A stretch of 17,311 nucleotides of DNA, from NCBI GenBank assembly GCA_910586905.1, contig CAJUIV010000029.1:1-17311 (forward strand). The letters run 5' to 3'. This stretch comes from an uncultured Christensenellaceae bacterium. Its GTDB lineage: Bacteria > Bacillota > Clostridia > Christensenellales > CAG-314. The position numbers and the translations under genes were made by a program. Shown piece by piece: positions 7,802-13,439 of this stretch. The notes beneath the pieces are model-generated. The model was not told where the DNA came from. It made no database searches and worked only from the letters and a program-made list of their open reading frames with translations. The stretch's first letter is position 1. The number at the start of each line of letters is the position of its first letter.

Positions 7802-8359
7802 TTATACGAATAGGAAAGCCGGACGAACCCCACAAGCGTAGCCCGCGCTGCCGTAGCCCGCAACGCCATAGCCGTAGACGCAGGCAAAGCAGTCCGAAGA
7901 AACGGATCGTTTGGTCGCATTTTTAAGCCAATACCACGCCGTTTCATTGTCGTAGCAAGCGATAGCGTTTTTCCGTTCCTTCATCAACAAAAATTGTTCG
8001 TCGTCATCCGGCTCGATATATTTTTGATAAAACTCGTCGTGCCCGAAAATTTGCCCGTATGTAGGAATCGAAATTTCCATAATGCGAACTTTGATTTCTT
8101 CCGGGAACTTTTTCAGCAATTCGTCCTTAATCCATTTCGATAAATCGCTGTTTTCGTATCCGCCGATATTCGTATACCGCTCGTTCATTTTTCGACGAGC
8201 AACGCAGTCGTCAAATATAAACCACGTTCCGCCTTGATCGTGTCCTTGAGCGGTCGCGGTAAAGCGCCCCAGACCTTCGAGCTCGATAACGAGTTGATCT
8301 CCGATGTTGGGAATATCCGTTCCATCGGCTTGAACTTCCGTTCGTCTGATTAGTTTCAT
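7802..8359 (-). CDS. DUF6273 / C-type-lectin-like protein, candidate hypervariable C-terminus
   Basis: The N-terminal half contains GRFTATAQGHDQGGTWFIFDD and the middle contains NSDLSKWIKDELLKKFPEEI, as in DUF6273 proteins. The C-terminus has AWYWLKN and ends in GVRPAF, the usual close of this lectin/FGE-like fold. Between them, about residues 155-177 are made of Cys, Ala, Tyr, Gly and Ser (ACVYGYGVAGYGSAGYAC). The protein probably binds a ligand through this variable face, as inferred from the fold. In that stretch 14 of 19 codons end in C, unlike the rest of the gene, which fits adenine-directed mutagenesis of a template rich in AAC codons. No reverse transcriptase or template repeat is in the window. 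AAGGAG precedes the ATG. Confidence 0.78.
   Translation of the reverse strand: MKLIRRTEVQADGTDIPNIGDQLVIELEGLGRFTATAQGHDQGGTWFIFDDCVARRKMNERYTNIGGYENSDLSKWIKDELLKKFPEEIKVRIMEISIPTYGQIFGHDEFYQKYIEPDDDEQFLLMKERKNAIACYDNETAWYWLKNATKRSVSSDCFACVYGYGVAGYGSAGYACGVRPAFLFV
7811..7894 (-). other. Candidate variable region of a diversity-generating retroelement
   Basis: This is the 3' end of the DUF6273-like gene. It is much richer in G and C than its surroundings and has mostly NNC codons (TGC, GCC, TAC, GGC, AGC). It runs into a conserved GTT CGT CCG GCT TTC tail that could act as the initiation-of-homing site. Confidence 0.45.
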
Positions 8360-8375
8360 TCTTTTTAACTCCTTT

Positions 8376-8708
8376 CTATAAAAAAATTTTTAGATATTTT
8401 TTAATATCTTCAGACGTTTCGATTGCAATTCGAAACATAAAAGATTGTTTGATTGTTTGAAAATAGAATAATTGCATAATGAAATCATCAATTATATCGA
8501 AAACATCAATAAATATCCTATCTTCCGGAAAATAATTGTAATCAATCGTCATACATCTGATAAGAAGTTCATTCGCCGCCCAACGAGCATAAAACAACCG
8601 CTCAGCATGAATGCCTTTGGTACGCTGCCACGGAATCAACGTCTTAACAGACTCCAAATCAAGATTATGATTAATATAATTTTTAATCAGCTCAATTTCA
8701 TAGTCCAC
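8376..8708 (-). CDS. Alpha-helical phage protein, 110 aa (tandem paralogue of next gene upstream)
   Basis: The core aligns with the 122-residue product of the neighbouring gene: ERLFYARWAANELL against QRSYGRWAVGLAID, then an acidic helix, then FYFQTIKQSFMFRIAIET against YRFQRIKFNYAFAVAINT, then KYLKIFL against KFLEIWL. Both look entirely helical, with no signal or membrane span. The start is a GTG inside the end of the upstream gene (22-base overlap), behind AAGGAGG at rather long spacing of about 13 bases. The pair is a diverged tandem duplication. No function is recognised. Confidence 0.72.
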   Translation of the reverse strand: MDYEIELIKNYINHNLDLESVKTLIPWQRTKGIHAERLFYARWAANELLIRCMTIDYNYFPEDRIFIDVFDIIDDFIMQLFYFQTIKQSFMFRIAIETSEDIKKYLKIFL

Positions 8709-9055
8709 TTTGGCAGCCGCACCTCCTTTTCTTCGTGAAAATATCTGTCCGACAGACCGTAATCCATAAGCCAGATTTCCAAGAATTTCAATGTGTTGAT
8801 TGCGACGGCAAACGCATAATTGAATTTAATCCTCTGAAAACGGTATAACTTATCGATTAAAATATCAATATCGTCGATACAGTCTCCTTCGTCATCGGCA
8901 AGCAAGCTATCTATCGCTAACCCAACAGCCCATCTACCGTATGATCTTTGCATAAATTCATGTTTTTGACATTTACTGTTTGGAGACGGTAAATGCCAAT
9001 GGATAAAATCATGAATGCTTTGCATTATCAATGTCATGGTATTATCATCAATCAC
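8687..9055 (-). CDS. Alpha-helical phage protein, 122 aa (tandem paralogue)
   Basis: This is the partner of the 110-residue protein immediately downstream, sharing the Arg-Trp core and the aromatic-rich helical second half; it has a longer C-terminal extension. It starts at GTG (9055) six bases after AAGGAGG; no ATG is in register nearby. It begins 63 bases after the end of the 49-residue membrane gene, with a terminator-like repeat between them. A role as a helical adaptor, or an inhibitor of a host protein, would fit the size but nothing in the sequence shows it. Confidence 0.75.
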   Translation of the reverse strand: MIDDNTMTLIMQSIHDFIHWHLPSPNSKCQKHEFMQRSYGRWAVGLAIDSLLADDEGDCIDDIDILIDKLYRFQRIKFNYAFAVAINTLKFLEIWLMDYGLSDRYFHEEKEVRLPKWTMKLS

Positions 9056-9079
9056 AAACCACCTCCTTACGAAAAATAT

Positions 9080-9109
9080 AAAGAAAAAGAGTCTATGGCT
9101 AAGACTCTT
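9080..9109 (-). terminator. Repeated stem-loop, copy 1 (terminator-like)
   Basis: AAGAGTCT - TAGCCAT - AGACTCTT on the minus strand forms an 8-bp perfect stem with a 7-base loop. It is followed by TTTCTTTATATTTTT, as in an intrinsic terminator. It lies just after the stop of the 49-residue gene. Confidence 0.7.
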
Positions 9110-9117
9110 AATCTTTT

Positions 9118-9267
9118 TTACTTTCCGATTTTTGCAACAGCTTCCGTAACTTTTTCGGTTATCGTATTGTCGAGCTTTTTGCCTTGAACGTAATCCGATA
9201 CAAGCGATACCGCAATACCGGCTATCGTCGTCACAATGCTCAAAATTTTAATAACTTTACTTGTCAT
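9118..9267 (-). CDS. Small single-span membrane protein, 49 aa
   Basis: GAAGGAGGTGATA leads to the ATG. One hydrophobic helix (about 6-24, IKILSIVTTIAGIAVSLVS) is followed by a charged amphipathic tail (QGKKLDNTITEKVTEAVAKIG). No family is recognised. It shares its 36-base leader, Shine-Dalgarno included, with the 45-residue membrane gene at 13217-13354, although the two proteins are not clearly similar. It lies between a DUF3310 gene and a terminator-like stem-loop. Confidence 0.68.
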   Translation of the reverse strand: MTSKVIKILSIVTTIAGIAVSLVSDYVQGKKLDNTITEKVTEAVAKIGK

Positions 9268-9272
9268 AGTGC

Positions 9273-9308
9273 TATCACCTCCTTCATTAACGTGTTTGTT
9301 TTTTCTGC
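9273..9308 (-). repeat. Recurring leader motif, copy A (36-base match to 13358-13393)
   Basis: The two 36-base stretches differ at only about three positions. Both contain AAACAAACAC, TTAATG and AAGGAGGTGATA on the minus strand. Here the left part of the motif is also the last codons of the DUF3310 gene (KKQTR then stop). Confidence 0.75.
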
Positions 9309-9541
9309 GAATCGGACTCTTGCCGAGGATTACTCTGCAAACGCAATATTTCGCGATTCAAATACCAAACCGCTTTTTGCAGATCTTCGACTTCTTTCTC
9401 GGGATTTTTCTTCCCCGCACGAACGATGTATTTGATTGCGTTTCCTTTATGGAAATTCAAACCTTTGTCTTCGATAAAATCGATGACTTCGATGTTTCCG
9501 TTCGTGTAGTACGCCGGATGATTGACTACGTCGTTTTTCAT
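9287..9541 (-). CDS. DUF3310 domain protein, 84 aa
   Basis: The sequence is typical of DUF3310: an N-terminal VNHPAYYTNGNIEVIDFIED, then GNAIKYIVRAGKK and a C-terminal EKEVEDLQKAVWYLNREI. These small proteins are common in phages and are often annotated as putative nucleotide kinases; no kinase motif is visible here. The start at 9541 has AAGGAG nine bases upstream and matches the family's usual N-terminus. A second in-frame ATG at 9589, with its own GGAGGT, would add 16 residues (MKLFNFIKNLTRRNKK) that look like an amphipathic basic helix. The gene sits just downstream of thyX, which fits a nucleotide-metabolism setting. Confidence 0.88.
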   Translation of the reverse strand: MKNDVVNHPAYYTNGNIEVIDFIEDKGLNFHKGNAIKYIVRAGKKNPEKEVEDLQKAVWYLNREILRLQSNPRQESDSQKKQTR

Positions 9542-9606
9542 TTTTTTATTTCTCCTTGTAAGATTTTTGATAAAGTTGAAAAGTTTCATAATGGATACCT
9601 CCGTTT

Positions 9607-10227
9607 TTATTGTATATCGTCGAAAATGATGGGAATGGATTCTTTGAATTTTTCTTTCAGTATATTTGCAACCTCGCGCATTTGAGGATGCGCAGACGTA
9701 GCGCAACGCAATTTTAAGAAATGTCTCCATTCCCGTAAATTTGCCGTCATTACGATTTCTGTTTTTAAACTGTTCGGCAAAACAGCCCGAGCTTCCTGCG
9801 CGGTATGTCCGAAATTCAACATATTAAAATAATGCATTTCGGCATAACAGCAAGCCTTCTCCCAAGCGGTATAACTTTCGCTTCCGCGCTCTAAATATAA
9901 AGGTTCTATTACCGTAATTTGACTTCCGAAATCGTCCTTACCGTAGTTGCAATATCTTGTAGACTCTTGGCAGTAAGACGCTAAACGATGGCGAACAATT
10001 TCGTGCGAAACGCCGCGATCGCAGGTGAATTTAACTGTAATGGAAAAGTGTTCCAATACGGCTTCGTGACCGCGATCGATAATGCTTTTTACGAAAGGTC
10101 CATAACTATTTTCCGTTATTTTACCTTCGCTTTTATAGCAAACTCGTCCGCACCTTTCGATATGTTTGAGAATATCTACCCCGTTTAATTCGGTAAATAT
10201 CTCTACTTTAGGTTTTATTACTATCAT
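9607..10227 (-). CDS. thyX: Flavin-dependent thymidylate synthase ThyX
   Basis: ThyX methylates dUMP to dTMP using methylenetetrahydrofolate, NADPH and FAD. The diagnostic RHRX7S motif is intact (Arg79-His80-Arg81 to Ser89, RHRLASYCQES), followed by TRYCNY. An upstream GHEAVLEHFSITVKF and the C-terminal LREWRHFLKLRC also fit the family. At 206 residues it is close to the usual length for the family. The ATG overlaps the stop of the DUF6353 gene upstream (ATGA), so the two are co-translated. Phage copies supply dTMP for rapid DNA replication. The DUF3310 gene follows directly. Confidence 0.97.
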   Translation of the reverse strand: MIVIKPKVEIFTELNGVDILKHIERCGRVCYKSEGKITENSYGPFVKSIIDRGHEAVLEHFSITVKFTCDRGVSHEIVRHRLASYCQESTRYCNYGKDDFGSQITVIEPLYLERGSESYTAWEKACCYAEMHYFNMLNFGHTAQEARAVLPNSLKTEIVMTANLREWRHFLKLRCATSAHPQMREVANILKEKFKESIPIIFDDIQ

Positions 10228-11027
10228 TGCGATTCCCTCCCTTCTATTACTTCGTTTATCGGTTCATTGCCATTCCAATCTTCATAGCCATAATTTTCGT
10301 AATTCGGAATTGGAAACCAATCGAAAACTATAATGTGAAAATCTCGACCATTACAATCTTTTGCGCGTTGCAACGAAATATCTATCCATGGTCCAAGGAA
10401 ACCATCTTCAAGCATTTGCGTTGCATTGAACCCAAAATAATCCCCACATTCGATTGTGTCTATCTCCAAGAATTCGTAAAATTCGTTTAATGCAGCATAA
10501 CCACGAAGCTGAAAATTTCGATTGTAATGATATATCGCCGACGTTACATCCAACATCGTTGAAGTAAAATATCTCTGCGAATACGCATCGTAAAAGAGTT
10601 CTTTGTTTTCCAGAATTTCACCCTCTGGCAAATTTTCGGATGCTATACTGCTTATAGCCGCCAAATCCGCATTTTTGCCGTGAATATCTTTTATCTTTTT
10701 ACGATACTCCTGATACGAATTGCTCAAAAGCATATACGCGCTTGTTAGGGCTTTTTGCTTTTTACTGTCGAGCATTGTAAGTCCGAGAATACTGGCAATA
10801 GTAGAAATGCCGAATCCTATCGCCGGAATATAATACGGCAAAACAGTTTTTAATTTTTTCTTCTTGCTATCTTCTGGTTTATTTTTTCTTTTTAAAGCTT
10901 TGATGGCGTCGTATGTACCCTTACCAGCAAAATATCCCGTAACAACAACGCCGCCACAGGATATCACAGCTAATATTTTAGAGCTGTTTTTTCTGAAAAA
11001 ATTCTTTACGCTTTCAATCATCGCCAT
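10224..11027 (-). CDS. DUF6353 family membrane protein, 267 aa (paralogue 3)
   Basis: This is the most divergent of the three DUF6353 copies. It has a first membrane helix at about 18-36 (ILAVISCGGVVVTGYFAG), a basic loop (KALKRKNKPEDSKKKKLK), a second helix around 68-87 (YIPAIGFGISTIASILGLTM) and KKQKALTSAYML after it. The C-terminal domain holds YAALNEFYEFLEI and GDYFGFNA. The C-terminus carries an acidic tail of its own (NYGYEDWNGNEPINE). It overlaps the DUF4406-like gene upstream by 14 bases and thyX downstream by four, so its product level is tied to two nucleotide-metabolism enzymes. Function unknown. Confidence 0.85.
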   Translation of the reverse strand: MAMIESVKNFFRKNSSKILAVISCGGVVVTGYFAGKGTYDAIKALKRKNKPEDSKKKKLKTVLPYYIPAIGFGISTIASILGLTMLDSKKQKALTSAYMLLSNSYQEYRKKIKDIHGKNADLAAISSIASENLPEGEILENKELFYDAYSQRYFTSTMLDVTSAIYHYNRNFQLRGYAALNEFYEFLEIDTIECGDYFGFNATQMLEDGFLGPWIDISLQRAKDCNGRDFHIIVFDWFPIPNYENYGYEDWNGNEPINEVIEGRESQ

Positions 11028-11343
11028 GATTTACTCCTTCTACGACAAACAGCTTGCCATATCTTTGGCAAATATTCATTCGGATTTTACAGTCTTTATC
11101 CTTGTACCAATCCGAGCTAAATAAGACAACATCTGCTTCCCCCATCAATTTAATGACTTCGCCAAGACGTTGTAATCCGCCGTCCAAATCGAAAGTACCA
11201 TCACAGTCATCGCTAAAAATAATAGCAACGCCTATCGTTCCGAACATCTTCGTTGCGAGTTTTTTCAGTCTATCTCGAATGAACCAAGATACCGTTGCAT
11301 CGAGTCCGCTATACGGATAGTCGATAAATACTTTTTTTACCAT
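11014..11343 (-). CDS. DUF4406-like protein (nucleoside 2-deoxyribosyltransferase fold), 109 aa
   Basis: The protein begins KKVFIDYPYSG, contains a central acidic stretch and ADVVLFSSDWYKDKDCKIRMNIC, and ends with a short strand (GKLFVVEG). This is the pattern of DUF4406 and related nucleoside 2-deoxyribosyltransferase-like proteins, with a Rossmann-like core. Such proteins act on, or bind, nucleosides or nucleotides; the true substrate cannot be told. AAGGAG lies eight bases before the ATG. It leads a unit with a DUF6353 gene, thyX and DUF3310, after a long untranslated leader. Confidence 0.75.
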   Translation of the reverse strand: MVKKVFIDYPYSGLDATVSWFIRDRLKKLATKMFGTIGVAIIFSDDCDGTFDLDGGLQRLGEVIKLMGEADVVLFSSDWYKDKDCKIRMNICQRYGKLFVVEGVNHGDD

Positions 11344-11503
11344 TCTTTTTAACTCCTTTTTTTAGAAAAAATATAAGAGAAGCCGTATTCTATTTTTTGT
11401 CTCACGCTACATATCGCATAATAAGATTTCGACTTTTTATCGAAACCGAAATATAATACTCTTCTCCATAATACCGATTGCAAATTTTGCGAATATAAGA
11501 AAA
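11344..11503 (-). promoter_or_regulatory. Leader before the DUF4406-like/thyX unit, with hairpin
   Basis: There is no gene in this 160-base stretch. It holds a hairpin at 11425-11447 (GGTTTCGA - seven-base loop - TCGAAATC) with no T-run. Farther upstream is a weak promoter-like pair (TTGCAA, then AGTATTAT about 19 bases on). It is the natural place for the promoter of the downstream unit, because a terminator-like stem-loop lies just upstream. Confidence 0.3.
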
Positions 11504-11524
11504 AGAGTCTATGGTTAAGACTCC
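11504..11524 (-). terminator. Repeated stem-loop, copy 2
   Basis: GAGTCT - TAACCAT - AGACTC with an outer G-T pair is followed by TTTTTC on the minus strand. The left arm encodes the last codons of the 62-residue gene (Glu-Ser-stop), so the gene ends inside the hairpin. Confidence 0.65.
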
Positions 11525-11703
11525 GTTTCTTCGTTTTTCTTTCTGATTTTTACTACGATTTCACCATTCTCTACATACATTTCGAGCTTAAACGAATCGG
11601 GATCCGAAACAACATCTTTTACGACGGATGGTTTCTGACCTTTTTTCTTAATTTTAATGTCCGAAATTTTGAACATAGAAATAATGTGGTTTAATAATTT
11701 CAT
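11515..11703 (-). CDS. Small basic phage protein, 62 aa
   Basis: An N-terminal amphipathic helix (KLLNHIISMFKISDIK) is followed by a Lys-rich linker and a short beta-rich end (FKLEMYVENGEIVVKI) with a charged tail. There is no full membrane span, but the N-terminus could lie along a membrane. It resembles the alternative N-terminus of the DUF3310 gene. AAGGAGTG precedes the ATG at 11703. An in-frame ATG 11 codons upstream lies in the recurring leader motif and has no ribosome binding site. Family unknown. Confidence 0.65.
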   Translation of the reverse strand: MKLLNHIISMFKISDIKIKKKGQKPSVVKDVVSDPDSFKLEMYVENGEIVVKIRKKNEETES

Positions 11704-11733
11704 AAAAACACTCCTTTTGATTTTTAATATTCT

Positions 11734-11757
11734 CATTAAGGGACGTGATTTTTTCGC
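11734..11757 (-). repeat. Recurring leader motif, copy D (weak)
   Basis: The minus strand reads GCGAAAAAATCACGTC then CCTTAATGAG. It matches the other copies at both ends (GCGAAAAAA, TTAATGA) but diverges in the middle. Confidence 0.4.
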
Positions 11758-12119
11758 TAAATATCACGATGGTCAAATGTTGTTTCCCAACGTTCTCGCT
11801 TTAACGGTTTCATTTTCAGACTCCACATAATTTGTCGTAGTGTTACTGTTGGGTATAATTCCTTATCATCCTTTTCTCGCGAATATTTATCGAAATAATC
11901 CTTGAATTTTTCATGCAGATATATCATATCGATAAGCCAATCATCAATATCCGTCCACCATGTTGTCTTGGTTTCCGCATCATATCTCTGTTGAATTACC
12001 GCCAATCCTTTGTTGCGAATCATATATAGTGTGCAGAAATTATAAACCGGATGATCACACATGTACTTTTTTCCGTATCGTGCCGTATAAAATTGTGGTT
12101 TTGAACAATGATATCGCAT
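11757..12119 (-). CDS. Conserved phage hypothetical protein, 120 aa
   Basis: This is a soluble protein with a Cys/His-containing N-terminal half (MCDHPVYNFCTLY), a central GLAVIQQRYDAETKTTWW, and a C-terminal TVTLRQIMWSLKMKPLKRERWETTFD. The C-terminal segment is very characteristic and I recognise it from Firmicute phage and prophage genomes, where it is annotated only as hypothetical. It contains no catalytic motif that I can name. The ATG at 12119 follows AAAAGGG. It is transcribed past the terminator at 12132-12166, so it may have its own weak promoter or rely on read-through. Confidence 0.8.
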   Translation of the reverse strand: MRYHCSKPQFYTARYGKKYMCDHPVYNFCTLYMIRNKGLAVIQQRYDAETKTTWWTDIDDWLIDMIYLHEKFKDYFDKYSREKDDKELYPTVTLRQIMWSLKMKPLKRERWETTFDHRDI

Positions 12120-12131
12120 AACCCTTTTTAT

Positions 12132-12166
12132 AAAAACTAAGACAACTTGTTACGTTGCCTCAGTTT
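12132..12166 (-). terminator. Rho-independent terminator after the 155-aa gene
   Basis: ACTGAGGCAAC pairs with GTTGTCTTAGT (two G-T wobbles) around a GTAACAA loop, then TTTTT follows on the minus strand. Confidence 0.75.
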
Positions 12167-12180
12167 CGGAATAAATTTTG

Positions 12181-12648
12181 TTACCTTTTTGTCGGTTTAA
12201 AATGGCTAAACAGCCCTCGAAATGTTGTCGATGTGAACGTCCCCGTTTCTTCAAACTTGAAACCTTTTCTCATCCAATGAGCATAGAACATCAACGGTAA
12301 CGTGATTTCCAATACCGTCGTACCGATTTTAATCCACCGATCGATTTTACGTTCGCGAAATTCTTTTTCCGAATCGAGCAAAGCTCTTGTTTTCGATTCC
12401 CTTTCCAACTCAAGTTGCTCTCTTTTGATTTGCAACTCTTGTTCTTGACGGGAACTCGCATTTTTGCTTTCCACTCGTTTTAGTCTGATTTCGTTTTCCG
12501 TTTTAGATTCGTCGATAGCTAAACGATACAATTTAATCAAATCGTCCGTAGCCGCTTTGTGTTCTTTGCTTCCGATTTCTATAGTTTTTAGTTTTTCGAA
12601 ATTCGAAGCGATTTCACCTTTTAGCATTTCTTTGTTACTTTTGTCCAT
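12181..12648 (-). CDS. Coiled-coil membrane phage protein, 155 aa
   Basis: The first half is helical and charged, with a clear coiled coil at about 55-110 (RQEQELQIKREQLELERESK). A hydrophobic segment follows at about 113-135 (WIKIGTTVLEITLPLMFYAHWM). The conserved C-terminus is FKFEETGTFTSTTFRGLF followed by a basic end. I recognise this C-terminus from phage proteins of Firmicutes; function is unknown. The start at 12648 lies just after AAGGAGG. It is probably a membrane-anchored oligomer with the coil in the cytoplasm. Confidence 0.83.
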   Translation of the reverse strand: MDKSNKEMLKGEIASNFEKLKTIEIGSKEHKAATDDLIKLYRLAIDESKTENEIRLKRVESKNASSRQEQELQIKREQLELERESKTRALLDSEKEFRERKIDRWIKIGTTVLEITLPLMFYAHWMRKGFKFEETGTFTSTTFRGLFSHFKPTKR

Positions 12649-12693
12649 GTGGAACCTCCTTAAATATAAATTTTTATTCCATATAGACACTTG

Positions 12694-12972
12694 TTATTTT
12701 TGCGAAGTGCTATTTTTTGAACCATTTTTCGATTCACGATATCGCAAACGCTCCACCTTCAACAAAACGTATTTTCGAGATTTATATAGAAGAATATCCG
12801 GTTTACTTACCTCCAAAAAAATGTATGGCTTGTCTTCCCCGTCGTCTTTTATTATTTGAAGCTTACCGACGGATTCTTTTTTATTGCGTAAAATGGAAAC
12901 AATAAATATACCAAAACCGAAGCCAATAACGATAGCGATACAAACTAAAAGAATAACAAAGTGAATACTCAT
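12694..12972 (-). CDS. N-terminally anchored small phage protein, 92 aa
   Basis: A long hydrophobic helix fills about residues 4-28 (FVILLVCIAIVIGFGFGIFIVSI). After a basic stop-transfer patch comes a compact beta-rich domain (GKLQIIKDDGEDKPYIFLEVSKP, YVLLKVERL). This pattern of anchor plus a 'GKLxI...PYxFLEV' domain is seen in many phage hypothetical proteins. The start overlaps the stop of the 54-residue gene (ATGA). A Ser/Lys-rich tail ends the protein. Confidence 0.82.
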   Translation of the reverse strand: MSIHFVILLVCIAIVIGFGFGIFIVSILRNKKESVGKLQIIKDDGEDKPYIFLEVSKPDILLYKSRKYVLLKVERLRYRESKNGSKNSTSQK

Positions 12973-13133
12973 TTTTTTATTTCCTTATAGAGTCGCTTAG
13001 AAATTCGAGAGATTGCTATGATACAATACTCCTTAAACATGTTTTCCGCATCACGTTTTTTACAGTGAACAGGATATCTCACGATCGGTCCTTTAAATTT
13101 GTCCGTAAAAGCGATTATATAGTAATGTTTCAT
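12969..13133 (-). CDS. Small basic phage protein, 54 aa
   Basis: This is a short soluble protein. It begins with a beta-like stretch (HYYIIAFTDKFKGPIVRYP) and ends in a basic helix (AISRISKRLYKEIKK). No family is recognised. The ATG at 13133 is preferred over an upstream in-frame ATG because AAGGAG precedes it. It is the first gene of a three-gene unit behind the candidate promoter at 13159-13186. Confidence 0.65.
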   Translation of the reverse strand: MKHYYIIAFTDKFKGPIVRYPVHCKKRDAENMFKEYCIIAISRISKRLYKEIKK

Positions 13134-13158
13134 TCTTTTCTCCTTATATTTTTTCACT

Positions 13159-13186
13159 ATAATAGAATATCATAGTTTCTGGTCAC
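13159..13186 (-). promoter_or_regulatory. Candidate sigma-A promoter for the 54-aa gene unit
   Basis: GTGACC, 16 bases, TATTAT on the minus strand. It lies between a terminator-like stem-loop and the ribosome binding site of the next gene. Confidence 0.4.
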
Positions 13187-13205
13187 CTGCGTACTGAAAA
13201 GATTA

Positions 13206-13226
13206 GGAGTCTATGATTAAGACTCC
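13206..13226 (-). terminator. Repeated stem-loop, copy 3
   Basis: GGAGTCT - TAATCAT - AGACTCC on the minus strand is a 7-bp perfect stem. As in copy 2, the left arm encodes the gene's last Glu-Ser-stop. The T-run is weak (TAATCTTTTC). Compared with the other copies, both sides of the outer pair have changed together (A-T to G-C). Confidence 0.55.
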
Positions 13227-13354
13227 ATTTCTCCTTTTTGGCGATCTTCTATTCGTTTTTCCATACGATGTTTGCAAATCCCGTATCCTGCTGCGGCGAC
13301 TCCGCCAAGCGCGAATACATATATTGCATCCCAAAATAATTTTAACAAACGCAT
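13217..13354 (-). CDS. Small single-span membrane protein, 45 aa
   Basis: GAAGGAGGTGATA precedes the ATG at 13354. A hydrophobic helix (about 8-26, WDAIYVFALGGVAAAGYGI) is followed by a strongly basic, probably cytoplasmic tail (KHRMEKRIEDRQKGEMES). No family is recognised. The gene sits behind the same 36-base leader as the 49-residue membrane gene, and its last codons form the left arm of a stem-loop. Confidence 0.68.
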   Translation of the reverse strand: MRLLKLFWDAIYVFALGGVAAAGYGICKHRMEKRIEDRQKGEMES

Positions 13355-13357
13355 AAA

Positions 13358-13393
13358 TATCACCTCCTTCATTAATGTGTTTGTTTTATTTGC
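13358..13393 (-). repeat. Recurring leader motif, copy B
   Basis: This is nearly identical to 9273-9308 over 36 bases, including the Shine-Dalgarno. Here it lies in non-coding DNA, just after terminator-like stem-loop copy 4. Confidence 0.75.
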
Positions 13394-13399
13394 TAAGGG

Positions 13400-13430
13400 A
13401 AAAGAAAAAGAGTCTGTGGTTAAGACTCTT
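13400..13430 (-). terminator. Repeated stem-loop, copy 4 (terminator)
   Basis: AAGAGTCT - TAACCAC - AGACTCTT followed by TTTCTTTTCCC on the minus strand. It lies nine bases after the stop of the 59-residue gene. Confidence 0.72.
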
Positions 13431-13439
13431 AATCTTGGG

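Noticed and set aside
9087..13430. Stem-loop repeats considered as a CRISPR array or as tRNA anticodon arms
   Set aside because: Spacing is irregular (hundreds to thousands of bases) and genes lie between them, so no array. The 7-base loop lacks T at the U33 position on the minus strand, and there are no acceptor, D or T arms nearby.
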